Assembly: GCA_021613535.1 (NCBI GenBank)
Contig: CP075495.1
Location: 6,572,001 to 6,636,000 of the forward strand
Length of the DNA: 64,000 nt
Direction of reading: 5' to 3'
Source of the DNA: Adineta vaga
Taxonomy: Eukaryota; Rotifera
Shown here: positions 12,098 through 24,900 of the stretch, piece after piece
Layout: each line of letters begins with the position of its first letter
How positions within the stretch are numbered: the stretch's first letter is position 1
Program-made: the position numbers and the translations under genes
Notes under the pieces: generated by a model
What the model was told of the DNA's origin: nothing
Seen by the model: the letters and a program-made list of their open reading frames with translations, nothing else
Database searches by the model: none

Positions 12098-13579
12098 ATC
12101 ATCTTCTCTTTCTTTCTATTTTCTATTTGAATAAACATTAAAAAAACTGTTTTACTCAAAACATGATTAGTGACTTCATCAACATTTATATCATCACTTA
12201 AGATCATACATTTTGTTCGTATTCATGCAGAATATGTAGATCCAGTTGATACAACATTTTTCATACTAATACCATTTGTAGTAGATAACGATGTTGGTAT
12301 ACTTGTTGTCATAAAATAGATCAATTCATAATTTTCTCTATGATAAGATAGTCAAATTTCATGAGATCCTAGTATTAGATATGATAACAGACCATTTAAT
12401 CTTCCTTTCCCAAGATCAAAGAAGAAAATAAAAATAATTTGATATATTTTGAATAAAACACCACCTTTCGATTAATGATCAGTTTCTGATCGGAAGGAGA
12501 GATTTTTGTGATTAGAAGTTTATGTTTTATACAATTATATAAACTTGTATTAGACAGTCGATGTTTTGTATTACAACATAATTATAACAATAACTCTTGA
12601 AAAATTGAAGCATCATTTTAAATTCATCTTCCAGGTATGAAAACTCTTTCGTCACTATGTATCCATTGTCTTTGATTCTTCATTCAATAGAATTCAATCT
12701 TATTATGACACTGATATTGATATCTGAAGTATTGAATATCGTAATCCGTGCGCTTATAATTCATTTTCCCTAACAAAAACTATGAATTCAATAACGATGC
12801 TCCTACAAATGTCTTCTTTCATAATTTTAAATAACCTTCTTCAATCTTTTCATAAAAATGAGATGCTCTTTTTACATAAGATTTTAATTTACTGTTTGAA
12901 ATTGAAAGAAGATAAAAGAAAACATATTTTACCCTTTGATAACAACAAAGATCATATTCTTCTTTCTCTCTCACGTTCAATGTGCATATCAATTGATAGA
13001 TTGAGAAATAATGCTATTTTTCATCTTATATAAGCAAAAGAGAAAAAAAAGAAAAACTTCGATTACAAAGTACATATTATAAACGTTGTAGTACAAAAAA
13101 AACGAACAAACATGCATAGTGTAAAAAAATAGTGAGACAAACAAAAGCGTATAATTAAAACAAAATTTCTTAACGCGAGCAAGCGAGAAAGATAGAGAAA
13201 GAAAGATCAAACACTGTACATACAAAAGAAAACGAGAGATGTGAGTAAAATCTAGCACCATTGCTACCACTGTTAACATCAACCAAATTTGTTTTTTGAA
13301 TGAAATTTATGTATGTAAACGTGATGATGCACGTTGTTGATATGATTTATTCAAATAATGTTTTGCTAAAATGAAATCATAGAAATCAATAACAAATCTA
13401 TGTTAAATAATTAAGCGCAAAAGAATAAAGATAAAGGAAAGCGTAGTAGAGATCCCGAACCAGCTCACCCCATATTCGTGATTATAAATCTTTAAAAATT
13501 AAAGAAATCATCGTGAGATATATTCACATAATAATCAGACGTTGAGTGCAGTGATATGATATCAAACAATAAAAATGAA
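12098..13579. other. intergenic DNA
   Basis: No gene was recognised between the F-box relic and the last read exon of the PLEKHA-like gene. If the terminal GTTAGT of that gene is used as a splice donor, a small last exon could lie here, for example after the acceptor-like AACATAG near 13400. It is otherwise AT-rich sequence with short chance frames. Confidence 0.55.
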
Positions 13580-16500
13580 CTAACCTGCAACTTGACGACT
13601 TTTTTCTTTTGCTTCTTCAGCAAGTAACGATTGTAAATTCAAAGCCTAAAATTTCAAATAGTATTCATTTAATCGAGTCATGAAAATATTCGATGAATTC
13701 ATTACTTTTTCACGCTCTTTGTCAATTCGTTGATAACTGTAAGATGAATGATTGTTTGTTTCATGATAATCAAGTTCATTGATATCTTGCATACTAGAAA
13801 GTAGAGATTGGACATAAGACAAAAATAGAGAATCATTATTATATTTAACATTCTTACCTTTGTTTCGAAAGCATTTTTCGTACTTCTTCTTTTTTCTTCA
13901 TTTTTGCTAAACGTTCATTCGGTGTTAATAAATGATCATCATTACCAAAATCAATTAATCGATCTGGGATATCAACTTTATCTGGTCGATAGATCTATTT
14001 CAAACGAAAATATTCAATTCCATTTCAAGCATTCAAAAATTCGATTTTACTTCTTTATCGATTGTATCTATATCAAAATCTTTCTTTGCTTCCATATTTG
14101 TACGTGTAAGTGGATATGGTTTAAGAATACTCTAAATTGAGAAATAGAACAATAATCGTATGTTATTTTGCTCAAAAATATATTTACATTTGGTATAATT
14201 CCTTGATCACGTCGTGCAGATTTTACCGTAGCCATACGTGTTGTTGTTGTTGTTGTTGTATTATTATTGTTATTATTACTATTATTTGTATTTAAATGTA
14301 AACTATTCTTTCTTGGTGTCCATGTCGTTGGTGTTCGTAATCCATCACGATCCTAGATAAATAAAAGACAATCGTTTAATGAGAGAATACAATTATATAC
14401 GAACAAAATCATCCATTGATGGACCACGAACTGGTTCAGTTGAATCAGCATAACGTGTCATTGATGCTGATCTTGGTTCTTAAAATTATTAAAAGAAAAA
14501 CCGAAGTATTCATTTGATTTGTAAAAAATTTTGTTCGTTCTATTTACTTATTGGACTTGGACTTCCAGTACGCCATTCATAATTATCATTCATGTAATTA
14601 TTACTGCGATAGTTTGGACTACCATCTATGAGAAAAAAAACATGTTATCATAAAAGAAGATTTATATATCTCATTTCTTACTAAGCTGATACTGTTGCTT
14701 TATAGGTGTGTGCATACTTAATGGTCGTGATAGGTGACGTGGTGATCGAGAAAATTCATCCTAGATTTGATTAAATAAATTTTTTTTATTATCGAATTAA
14801 ATATTTTCATACTTTTGTTCGTTCAGAATGATTTCTTGGTTTTAATGTATCAATATCTGTTTCATTACGTGAACGCCAAGCAGTACTACCATTACGATTG
14901 AATGATGTATTGCCTATATAGTTCATTAACAAAAAAATTCAACTGATTTCTTTTTTATTTTACCTTCATCAAATAATGGAATTGTATTAACATGAGATAT
15001 GATATATCTTTCTAACGAACGTAAATTATTCACTAATTCTGTTAATTGCTATACAAAATTATTGAGAATAATATGAATGATTTGATTTTTTTTATTCAAA
15101 TAAGATTGTTTACCTGACTAACATGAGATACATAACCATCAGTTGTAGTAATTTGTTCTCGTAATAATGGTAGAATATTTTCAACACGATTTTGTTCATT
15201 AGGAGAGTATATTTGCCGATTCCATTGAAGTAATGATGTAAAATCATTTAATAATGACTAGAAAAAAACAAATCGAAGATTTTAATTCAAATTCAATCGA
15301 TATTATTGACATACATGATGTTGAAGTAATGTTGATAATTCATCTTGAAGTTGAACAGCTATAATGAATAAAGATTAAATGAATATTCGTTTGTATAGGA
15401 AGGAATTTGTTCCTAACCTAATTTATCTTCATGTAATACTCGATCAATATCATTCTATTGAAAGAAAGAAAGAAAGAAAAAAAGATGTAGAGAAAGTGAT
15501 TAATAAACAGATCATATTACTACCAGAATAGATAATTGAATATCATGTGGATCTTTACGAGAATTTAATGTTTGTATTAAATTAATTAAAGTTGAACGAC
15601 GTTGTAGAAATGTTGTCTATTTAGAAAAAAAAGAATATATTGAATTTAATAATACATCTATTTATTTAAATGAATCTTTAGAAAATTGCTAACCTCACTC
15701 TGCATTCTTGACCATTCATATGTTGACATATCTTTAAGTAAATGTTGAAGATCGATCATCTATGTAAATAGAATACAGAGAGAAAAGATTTCAATTTTGA
15801 TTAATTCATTTTCAAATACTTTTTGTTCCCATATTGGTTTCGAACGTTGTAATTGTTCAGCCATTTTTCGACAATGTTGAAGAAAAACTGATTGTTGAGT
15901 TGATACACTAAATGTCGCTTGTTTTATTTTTCAAAATCATTTTATCAATTATCTTTACCTGTTTTTCAAAAAACCATTTCCTCCATATAATTGATCAGTC
16001 ATTTTTTCATAGAATGTTATGATATGATTAAGTAATTCAACATATCGTTTGATAATTCTTGAAGATTTCACCATTGGTTCGTGCTAATTAGAATAGAAGT
16101 AATCAGAATTAGTTCGTTTTTTTTTCTTTTTAGAAATTTCATTTTACATGATCATGTTCAAAACGTTGACTCCCACTTATATTTGACATAACCGATATTG
16201 GTCGAGTTGGGACAGCTAACAAGAAGAAGAAGAAGAAATGTTAGATTTGATTAGTTTATTCAAATGTTTTGCTAAATCTCTTACGCATTGGCCGAGTTGG
16301 TGATTGAGAAGAATTGAACTAAAGAATGAAAATATGTGTAGACGATAGAAAAGAGAGAAAAAAAACAATTAATACGGAGATCAATATTGACCAGATGACC
16401 CCCGTATGTATCAATAGTAATCATCGACTTCAATACAAATTAGTGTACATATTCATATTAGCAAAAAAACGAAGATAAAGAGAAATGATACTCAACTTTC

Positions 16501-19500
16501 TTCTCATTAGATACATATATGAATGCTTAGAATGATGTCCCGAACTGATTAAACATATAAAAGAATATGATCTCATTTTTTTGTGACCCAGAAAAGTATA
16601 AAGACAAGATATAAATGAGTATACACATATACGCTAATCATTGAGCGAGAGAAACTTACTCCGCCTCGTTTACTAGTCATTCGTGGTGATTGGGTCCAAG
16701 CATTATTGTATGAAGGTGGACGAGTTATCTGGTTAGTTCCACCACGAAGATCTCTTGAAAAAAAATAAACATCATTTTCAATCATTTTTTTTTCTCAAAT
16801 TAATTATCAGCTTAGTGTCATTAAACAAACCTTTCTAGCATACGATTTTGCCAAGCCATTAATTCATTTTCAGCATATATTCTTGGATGATTATTTGGAC
16901 TTATTCGAGGTCGTTCATGGTATTGATATTGTTGTTGATAAGATTGTGTAAGATGAGACGGAGGAGGAGGAGGAGGAGGAGATGTACTAGTTGTAGGTGT
17001 TGCAAAATCACCAATTGATTTGGATCGTCGACGTAATATTGATCTTGTTGATGATTGTCGAGATCGAGTTGTTGGAGACATATATTGATGACGAGGTGAT
17101 TCGTTTGATGGATAAAAATCAGATTGAACAACTCGACTTGGTCCAAGAACAAGACGATCAACGACAGCAATATCGTTTCCTTCACGATGTCTCGTCAGTG
17201 TTGGTGTTCGTAATTTAAAACGTTGAGGAGGAGTTGATCTATCTACAAGACGTTCATTATAATCATCTGTCAATTCATCTATTCGTCTTGATGTCCTCGT
17301 GATTGTACGATGATCATTGTTTTTATGATTATTGTTTGATGTAAATGATGACGGTGTCTGTCCGTTTGCTGAGCGATTAACGTCAAAGCCCCATGAACCC
17401 ATCGTTGCCGATGACGACTGATGAATAACACCATTGCCATTACCTGTATGAGTAGGATAGGATGACGGCGGTGAAGAAGGTGCATGATGCCAACGATTAT
17501 TATAATCAATATCTTCTTCTTCTTCTTCTTCATAAGATCCTAGAAATCGATTTTGTTCATTTAATGTTGATGTAGCTGCAACAGGCATTGTTGGTTTATA
17601 CGATCTAAAGGAAGTAGAAATGAGAAGAGATGAAAAGAAATAATCGTAGTTGAATAAGAAAAAGAAGAAGAAGAAAGATGAAAGAATAATAGTAACTATT
17701 TATATTATTTTAAAAAATTGATTTCTTTATTTTCAATATTATTTTAGTATACCTGTTGCTTCTTCGTGTCATTTTTTCAGATTAAAAAAGCAAATAGAAT
17801 TCTCTTCGTTTTTGTCTTGCTGTTGCGTCGTCATTACAAAGAATAGTAAAGAGTAAATTTTCATATTCGAACGGATGAATGTATGAATAAAACAGATCGA
17901 CTAGAGAATGGTGGGATGGCGATGGCGATGATGGCGCAGCTAGCTACCGTTTGTATCGAACGGAAGAAACAGAGCAATAAGACGGTACAAACAGAAAGAG
18001 AAAAAAATTGAGAAAAAAAAACCCGAGAGAAGAGAACTTTGGTTCAATATTCGATTACACAAATTGACACATAGACAAACCAGTAGTGAATATAGGGCTG
18101 TTTCTCTCTCTCTCTCCCCTTTTCTGTTTCTTTATTTCTCGTACGCGCACGTACTGAATGAAGCTGAGGTTGAATGAAGAAAGAGATCGAACGCAAATGT
18201 ACATAAATAGAATTATGTATGTACCGACTAACGTCTCAATGTTGCATCACAGAAGTCTATTGACGGAATAAAGAAAGATTAAAAGGGTGAAGGAAATGCT
18301 CATATTGATCATTGATCATTATTATCATCGTGATCATCATCATGATCATCATTGTTCAACTTGTTTTCGAAATTCACAAGGCTATGTCAGTCAGTAACCA
18401 GGTCATTTTCACTTTTCTGGTCATATACATATACATATACGTATATATATACAAATCGATAATTGATGATTGACGAGCTCGTTCACTTACTTTCATATGA
18501 GACACTTTAAAAGCTGTCAAAAAGAAGTATAGAGGATACGGAGGCGTAAAGGTGTTGGCGACAAGAGTAATAGTATGTAGTAAGCGTTCGTCTTTTTTTC
18601 TTTTCTTTTCGAATACATATATAAAGAGACCTTCTTGTCATTTAATTAGAACTATTGTAAAGTGAAGAAGAAAAAAACAGAAATACAAAAAAAAAGAGGA
18701 GGGATGAACAACAAGCAAGTGCGATAGAGAAGAAAAGTTTCACATGGGAGTGATGATGATCTATTGCATAAAAAAAAAGATCATCGAATATATACACAGC
18801 ATGCATGATAGTAATGGCAATGTTGACTTAAATCTTAATCGGACCTCAGACACTTCCCATGTTCATATAGGTCATCGGCGCATGTGTATAGAGATGTATA
18901 CTTAGTTACTGCTGTGATGGTTGATGTACAGACACTAATCTCAAACAAGGCCAACGTAAGAAATAACAAGGGCATATGTATATATGAATAGAGTAATGTT
19001 AAATCTTCTTGATCAATAAAACTTACTTGAGAAATAAAGTTTGTTTCAAACTTTTCATCTTTTAATACAGAGAGTACTTGTCTTTTACTTAATATATATA
19101 TATATATATATAACCTACTATTCCGTTATCTACTTCTCCTTTTTCTTTTTTTTTATACTTGCCGTTTAATAATACATTCTATCTTACTATCACTCGTCCG
19201 TTCGTATAGATATAGATGGCATTCAATGTTCTTTTTGTCTTGACCTATACACCTTAAAAGGAAAAAACAAATCCTCTTTTGCGCTCAATCGAATCTGGTA
19301 GCTCCCATCTAGCTTCTCAAATTTCTCCAACTGTCTTATCGATATTCAAAGGTACACATATATACATATGAATAGAAGAACAATTTTTCTTCTCGTCTTC
19401 TTCTTCTTCTTCTTCTTCTTCTTCTTTATATTACTCTGACTAGCGTTACTATTACTTTAAAGTAAACTTGTCACTATACATCAAAGCATAGAACATAACA

Positions 19501-20734
19501 TGAACAAGGGACACTGCGTTCATCCATCTATACATAAAATTACAAAAACAGTGTCGAACACTTTTCAATGTAGAGCCTTGCGTGCACACGCGTTCGTCGT
19601 CGCCGGCGGTGCAGAATTGAAAATTGATAATATTAGATGGCTGCACCAAAGAATACAGGTAGACGTTATGTGAAGAGCAACCTATATATGTATATATGCA
19701 TGTATGCGACTACAATCATTCATGGAACAGTACAGACATTGCTTCACGTCGCAATTGAGATGCAAATTGCCTTTTTTCTTCTCTGTCGTAGATTTTTTTT
19801 CTTGATCATTGTGAAATAGCTTTGTTCATCAGACACAAACGAAGGGAAAGAGAGAGAGAGAGAGAGCGTGTAATATAATAGAAAAGGACAGTTATTTTCT
19901 TTGAAAATGGCGTTCGTTTGTTTCTTTCTGAATACAAATTTTTCTTACTTATATTGTGATCTTGAACCGTTATTCTTCATCCGACCATTATAATCTAATT
20001 CAATATTGGTATCAATTGAATGTAAATTAGGATCAAAATAAGAACTAATCGATGAATATTAAAGAAAAAAGAGACTAAATACAAAAATACATTAAATGCT
20101 TCGTTACTCGACAAGAACATCATTGGTTATCGATGCTGAAAGACGTAAAGCATTGATCCATTGTGTCATTGATGATTTATTATCAGCAGCAAAATAAATT
20201 GGTTTGGTATTTGTTGAATTAGGATCATATATCTAATTAATTGAATGATTTATTATTAGCTTTGTTTATTACTCTCATATGAAAAATTGATTTCAATTAC
20301 TTTAAAAGAATATCCTTTATGTGAAATTGAATCATTTGAATTCGTTACTGATGCACGATAATTATTAATATTGATCGTTCTTTCCAAACGTTTATAAAGT
20401 GAATCTTAAAAGAGAGAGTAAATCAAATATAATCATTAAAAGTTTGTTTTAGTAATGATATATAAAACAAATAGAAGTTTTACCTTGATATATGGACAAT
20501 TGTTGATCTTGTAATTGAAGCCATCGTTTTTTCCAATGTTTAAATGGTTTATTGGCATAATAAATATGTAAATTACCTGAGTTTTTAACGGGATTTGAAC
20601 TATAGAAGAAGAAAAAAGAGAGTGAAAAATTTATTTCAATTAATTAATTCGATAATTAATAATTTATTTCTTCACTATCTCACTTGTTCAATTGTTGTAA
20701 ATAGGACATCTGATTGATATTGATCTTTTAACAT
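13580..20734 (-). CDS. PLEKHA5/6/7-like PH-domain adaptor
   Basis: Many-exon gene. The long form starts at ATG 20732-20734. Its first exons (20734-19950) encode a PH domain (GNLHIYY, FKHWKKRWLQLQDQQLSIYQ, final helix MTQWINALRLS). Phase-matched splicing over a 2.3-kb intron leads to a Ser/Pro/Arg-rich linker (17604-16830) with a run of prolines. Next are predicted coiled-coil segments (15960-15000, e.g. HCRKMAEQLQRSKPIWEQ) and a conserved C-terminal block: VDIPDRLIDFGND, LTPNERLAKMKKKEEVRKML, LAEEAKEKSRQVA. PLEKHA proteins bind phosphoinositides and organise junctions and microtubules. No WW domain was found. The end is uncertain: read-through gives TAG at 13580-13582, but the same GTTAGT could be a splice donor to a further exon. 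A second, short 5' exon is described separately. Confidence 0.75.
17604..17860 (-). promoter_or_regulatory. apparent internal alternative first exon of the PLEKHA-like gene
   Basis: A mini-exon at 17753-17772 reads ATG, then MTRRSNR to a consensus GTATAC donor. It ends in the same phase (two bases) as the PH-domain exon at 19949, so both can splice to the acceptor at 17604. This predicts a short isoform without the PH domain, driven from a promoter upstream of 17772. The promoter itself was not identified by motif. Confidence 0.5.
17773..19948 (-). other. large intron/5' region inside the PLEKHA-like gene
   Basis: About 2.2 kb separate the PH-domain exons from the rest. I see no coding exon. 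Visible repeats are an (AT)n run near 19091-19113, a (TTC)n run near 19395-19426 and CT-rich tracts near 18095-18115. Its length is unusual beside the normal 50-80 nt introns, and fits a space holding a second promoter. Confidence 0.55.
19395..19426. repeat. TTC trinucleotide microsatellite
   Basis: A run of about ten TTC units with one early variant lies inside the large PLEKHA-like intron. It shows no link to coding sequence. Confidence 0.85.
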
Positions 20735-21936
20735 GTATTCTCCTCCTTCAATTATTCATCATCGTCAGTTTAAATTAAACCATTGAAAAAGTCATAAAGC
20801 AGAAAAAATCGAAGAAGAAAGAATCGATGCAGAGAGAGAGAGAGAGAAAAGAAAAGAGATGCAGAAAAATTTGATCTATTTCTCTCTATCAATCAATCGA
20901 CCTTGTCCGTGCGCGTTTAGATTAAATATAAGAATCAAACAAAAAAAACGCGAACGCATGGGAAAAAACATTTTCTAAATAAACAGACTATGCACTGCCC
21001 GATCAACTTCATCATCAACTAGAGATAAGAACATAGTTCGTACATATATACCTGCACGTGTATGTCTATCTATATGCAGTTCATTTGTCGGACACGATAG
21101 ACTCTACCTGTTATTAGTCATTGTCGATGTTGAAAATCAATTTGAGAATGATTAACAGTTGTTTTGCCTTCATAATTTATATAAATATATAGTTCGATTT
21201 TTTCATTAGAAAAATTTCGAAAGAAAAATCATTATTATTATTACCTACTATCGTTCGTTTCGTAGCTATTAATACTATGACAAGAGAGACAGAGAGAGAG
21301 AAGAAAGAATAGGAGAACGTCTTTTTCCTTTCTTCCTTATTTTAAATCATGATGGAAGAAACAGAACACATCAGTCACTGATGCCGGAAAAAATGAATCT
21401 AATCACACCTTACTGCATAAGCAAACAAGTGACATATATACATATATACTACTTGTCGTAAAGCCACAGGCACATGTGCTCATAAACCAATTGAGTCACA
21501 TACACTTTTTTCTTGATGAAGTGTACTTTTTTCTCTCTAAATCATCGTTTTTGAGATAAATTTACATATAAGTGAAGTGAGATATATAGATCTAGTCAAT
21601 GTTTGTAACATCAAGGATATATGTTATACAAGACTGAAGAGAGAAAAAAAATACATTCACACAGCAAAAAAAGAAAACCGAAAGAGAAAAGAAAAATACA
21701 CACATATTTGTCTGTATGTATATATCATCTATACACTATATATTTTAATTTGCTTGTATTCTATCAAATACAACAAAATCGACATGTTTTGTTTTCTTTT
21801 TTCGAATCTTTCTATCTATAAGATATATGTGCTATACATATGAATATTCGATTATTGCAAATAAACGAGAAACAAAAGAAAAATAGTTCAATTGAGAATA
21901 TTGGATTTACAAAAATCTATGTATATTCTGTTCGTT
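20735..21936. other. intergenic/5' region between PLEKHA-like gene and PDS5
   Basis: No gene was recognised. Short AT-rich frames here lack family resemblance. GA-rich tracts occur near 20830-20850 and 21285-21300. It probably contains the promoter and 5' UTR of the long PLEKHA-like transcript and the PDS5 3' UTR. Confidence 0.55.
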
Positions 21937-24900
21937 TTAAAGTTTGCCTTTGATACGACGATTAGATTTTGGTGATGGTGAAGAAGATGATGATGACACT
22001 GAACGTAATTGAGGTTTTTCATATGGATAATTCACTCGAGCACGACTGGAATTATTCGTAGGAGTTTTTCGAGTTTTATTTCCATTCATTGGTGGTGAGT
22101 CTAAATAGATACAAAACAAATTAGTCTAATATAGATTTCTATGCAAAGAAAGCTTTAGATTAATGATGTCTATTTGAACATATTAATAGCTAATAGTTTC
22201 AATCAAAATACTTATCACGCAAGATTCTTTTCTTTCTAATCGTATATGGGATTAAATAAAAGAAAAATCCAATTTTAATAATAATAATAAAAAACTGAAT
22301 TCTCTATTCTCAATTGCAAATTTTGTCCTTCTTTAAAAAATGCATCATATCAGATTGGTTCATAAAAAATTCATGTATTCAATAGAAAATGTTTGATCTT
22401 TAATTGTGAATCGAAACTAAACCAATTGAAATTAAAATTTATATATATATATTTTCTTTTCATTTTTCATACGATCTGTTGATTTTGAACACGTTTATTT
22501 AACATACATATTCGATTGATGAGGTGTGAATAGCAAGCAAGAAAATGATTACCTCAATGTCAAAAAGTATGTGATTATAAACTTCAACTTTTTTCTTTTT
22601 TTCTTTACTATTCAAATATCACACTAACAACTCCAAGGTCAGATGTTTTCGAGTGGATAGACGGCGCTCCATTTCTTTTCTTCTTTATCAAGTACTAGAG
22701 ATTATAAAACCCATTTTTTGCATTTCAGACAGTAGTCTGATAGTTTATGAGTTCGAAGTTTTTTTTATTGAATTTGATTTTATGCAGACATTAGAGAATA
22801 ATAAATATAATAAAGATCAATATAACGAATGTCAGTTTCTTTTTCTCTAGGTCGAATCATTTCAAATGAAAGAAAGAAAACATCTCTTACTTGAATTCGT
22901 ATCTTCTTCCACATGATTACTTGTTTGTCGTTTTCTTTTGTTGGCAATTGGTGAAACTTTTCGTTTCTTTATTGAATTTCCTACTTGATTATCCTCATTC
23001 GTTTGTTTTCGTCGTCTTGGTTTTCCTGGTGTCGTTTCAATTGTAATACTTGATGTTGTCGCCAAATTTGTCTCTGAATTAGCTGTACGTTTAATTGTTG
23101 ATGTTGGTGTATCACTCACAGTTGTTGTTGTTGTTGTTTGTAATAGGTTTAAGTTTAATTTTAAAATCTTTTGGTAAATATGATATATGATTATAACGTA
23201 TTTTTTTAAAATACATTTCTGGTAATGGTACATTTGAACTAGCACGACAAATCATTAAAGATGATGCACGTTGAGACAGAATAACGTAAGCTAGATCAAC
23301 AAGTACATGTAATTTTTTTAATGAATCTTTTCTTTCAGCTTTTTCCTCTTTATCTGATGATATAGTTGCATCTTCCGAAGATTTTATTGAACGTAATAAA
23401 CCTTTATAAAATAGACCAACAGTTGTATCACAACGTAATAATAAGGCATCTAATAAAAATAAAATATAATCCGTCATTGTATGTAACATTTCAATATCAT
23501 CATAGAGAATAAATGCTGGTGATTTCGAAAGAAAGAAAAGAAAATACGTTAGAGAGTATTCGGGATATAACGTATAATCAATTGGTTTTTCATCTGTTGT
23601 TGACGAACTATTTTCATCATCATTATCATTCGTCATATCAATATGATCGAAACCATTGTTCGATTCATGACCATTACTTGTATGAACTGTTTTATAGGAT
23701 AATTGTAGTTTAATATGTTCACGACGTGTATCAATGATTTGTAACATTGAACGACGAATTTGTTCACGATGCTCACGTTCAGGTTCTTTGGCGGCAAAGG
23801 CTAATAGAGCAAGTAATTCAATAGGACATGTTGGATCACGTAAATGTTCAGCAAGTTTACGATATGTTCGTTGACGAATTAATGAAGATGGATCCTGAGC
23901 AATAATAAAATTAGTTTGATTTTAAAGAAAATAATACAATAAAAATGAAAAATCTTACTCGAAGAAGTGTCATAATCATAAGAAAATCATCAGGTTTTAT
24001 ACGTGTATAAAAATATGGATTACAGATTAATTTTAATAAGCACGTTAAACCACAAAGACGAATGTAGATAATTTCACTTTCACTAAAAACAAAAATCGAA
24101 TGTCAAAACATTTTCACTCAGTCCTGTAAAGAATTAAACGTGAAAAGACTGTATCAATAGTCTGTTTAATACCTCATTTCTCCGGTAAAATCTTGATCTT
24201 TTTCAACACATTTTCGTATAAGTTTATATGTAATTGTAAATAATGAACTTGAATTTTCACGTAAACCTAATACAGCTCGTGTCATTGCTTTGATTAATTC
24301 ACGCTGAAAGAGAAGAAAAAACATTCAACTTTGAAAATCTATCCATTCTCAGATCAAATTACTTTAACACGCGTATCCGCTCCAATTTCTGGATCTGAAT
24401 GTGGTTCATCAACTAATAAAGTAAAATGTCCATGTAAAAATGAACTTGTCATATTATCTTCATCATCTTGATCATTAGTCTGTTGTTTATCAATAACATA
24501 TTTTGATATATTATTAAGTATTCGTTTTCCAATGTCTCCGATCGCTGTCGGTGCTGTTTGTATCATATGACCAAGTAAAACAAGTCGAGTTATAAATTGA
24601 TCACTATCAAATTGATCATATTGTGTATCCTAAATGAATAATTTAACAACGATAAGATATAAATCAAAGTTTTTCTCATTCATTTTTACATCAATCAGTT
24701 TTTGTAGTATTTCATCTTTTTCATCGGGATGTAATGCACACATACAATAGAGTGCACGTTTGGCAATTGGTGGATGAAGTGTTAAATATGAAGAAAGTTC
24801 CGAATCCAAAAGTCTAAATTGAAAAAATTGTAAAATTCGTATGAGAAAAATTCTTTGCCAAATTTGCATACGTTAACATGCTAGTTTGCTTTGAAGTAAT

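Noticed and set aside
16997-17218. antisense frame within the PLEKHA-like linker exon
   Set aside because: Shadow of a well-supported exon on the other strand.
20591-20600. tRNA B-box-like GTTCAAATCC on the minus strand
   Set aside because: It lies at a splice junction of the PLEKHA-like PH domain. No A-box, acceptor stem or clover-leaf arms are nearby.
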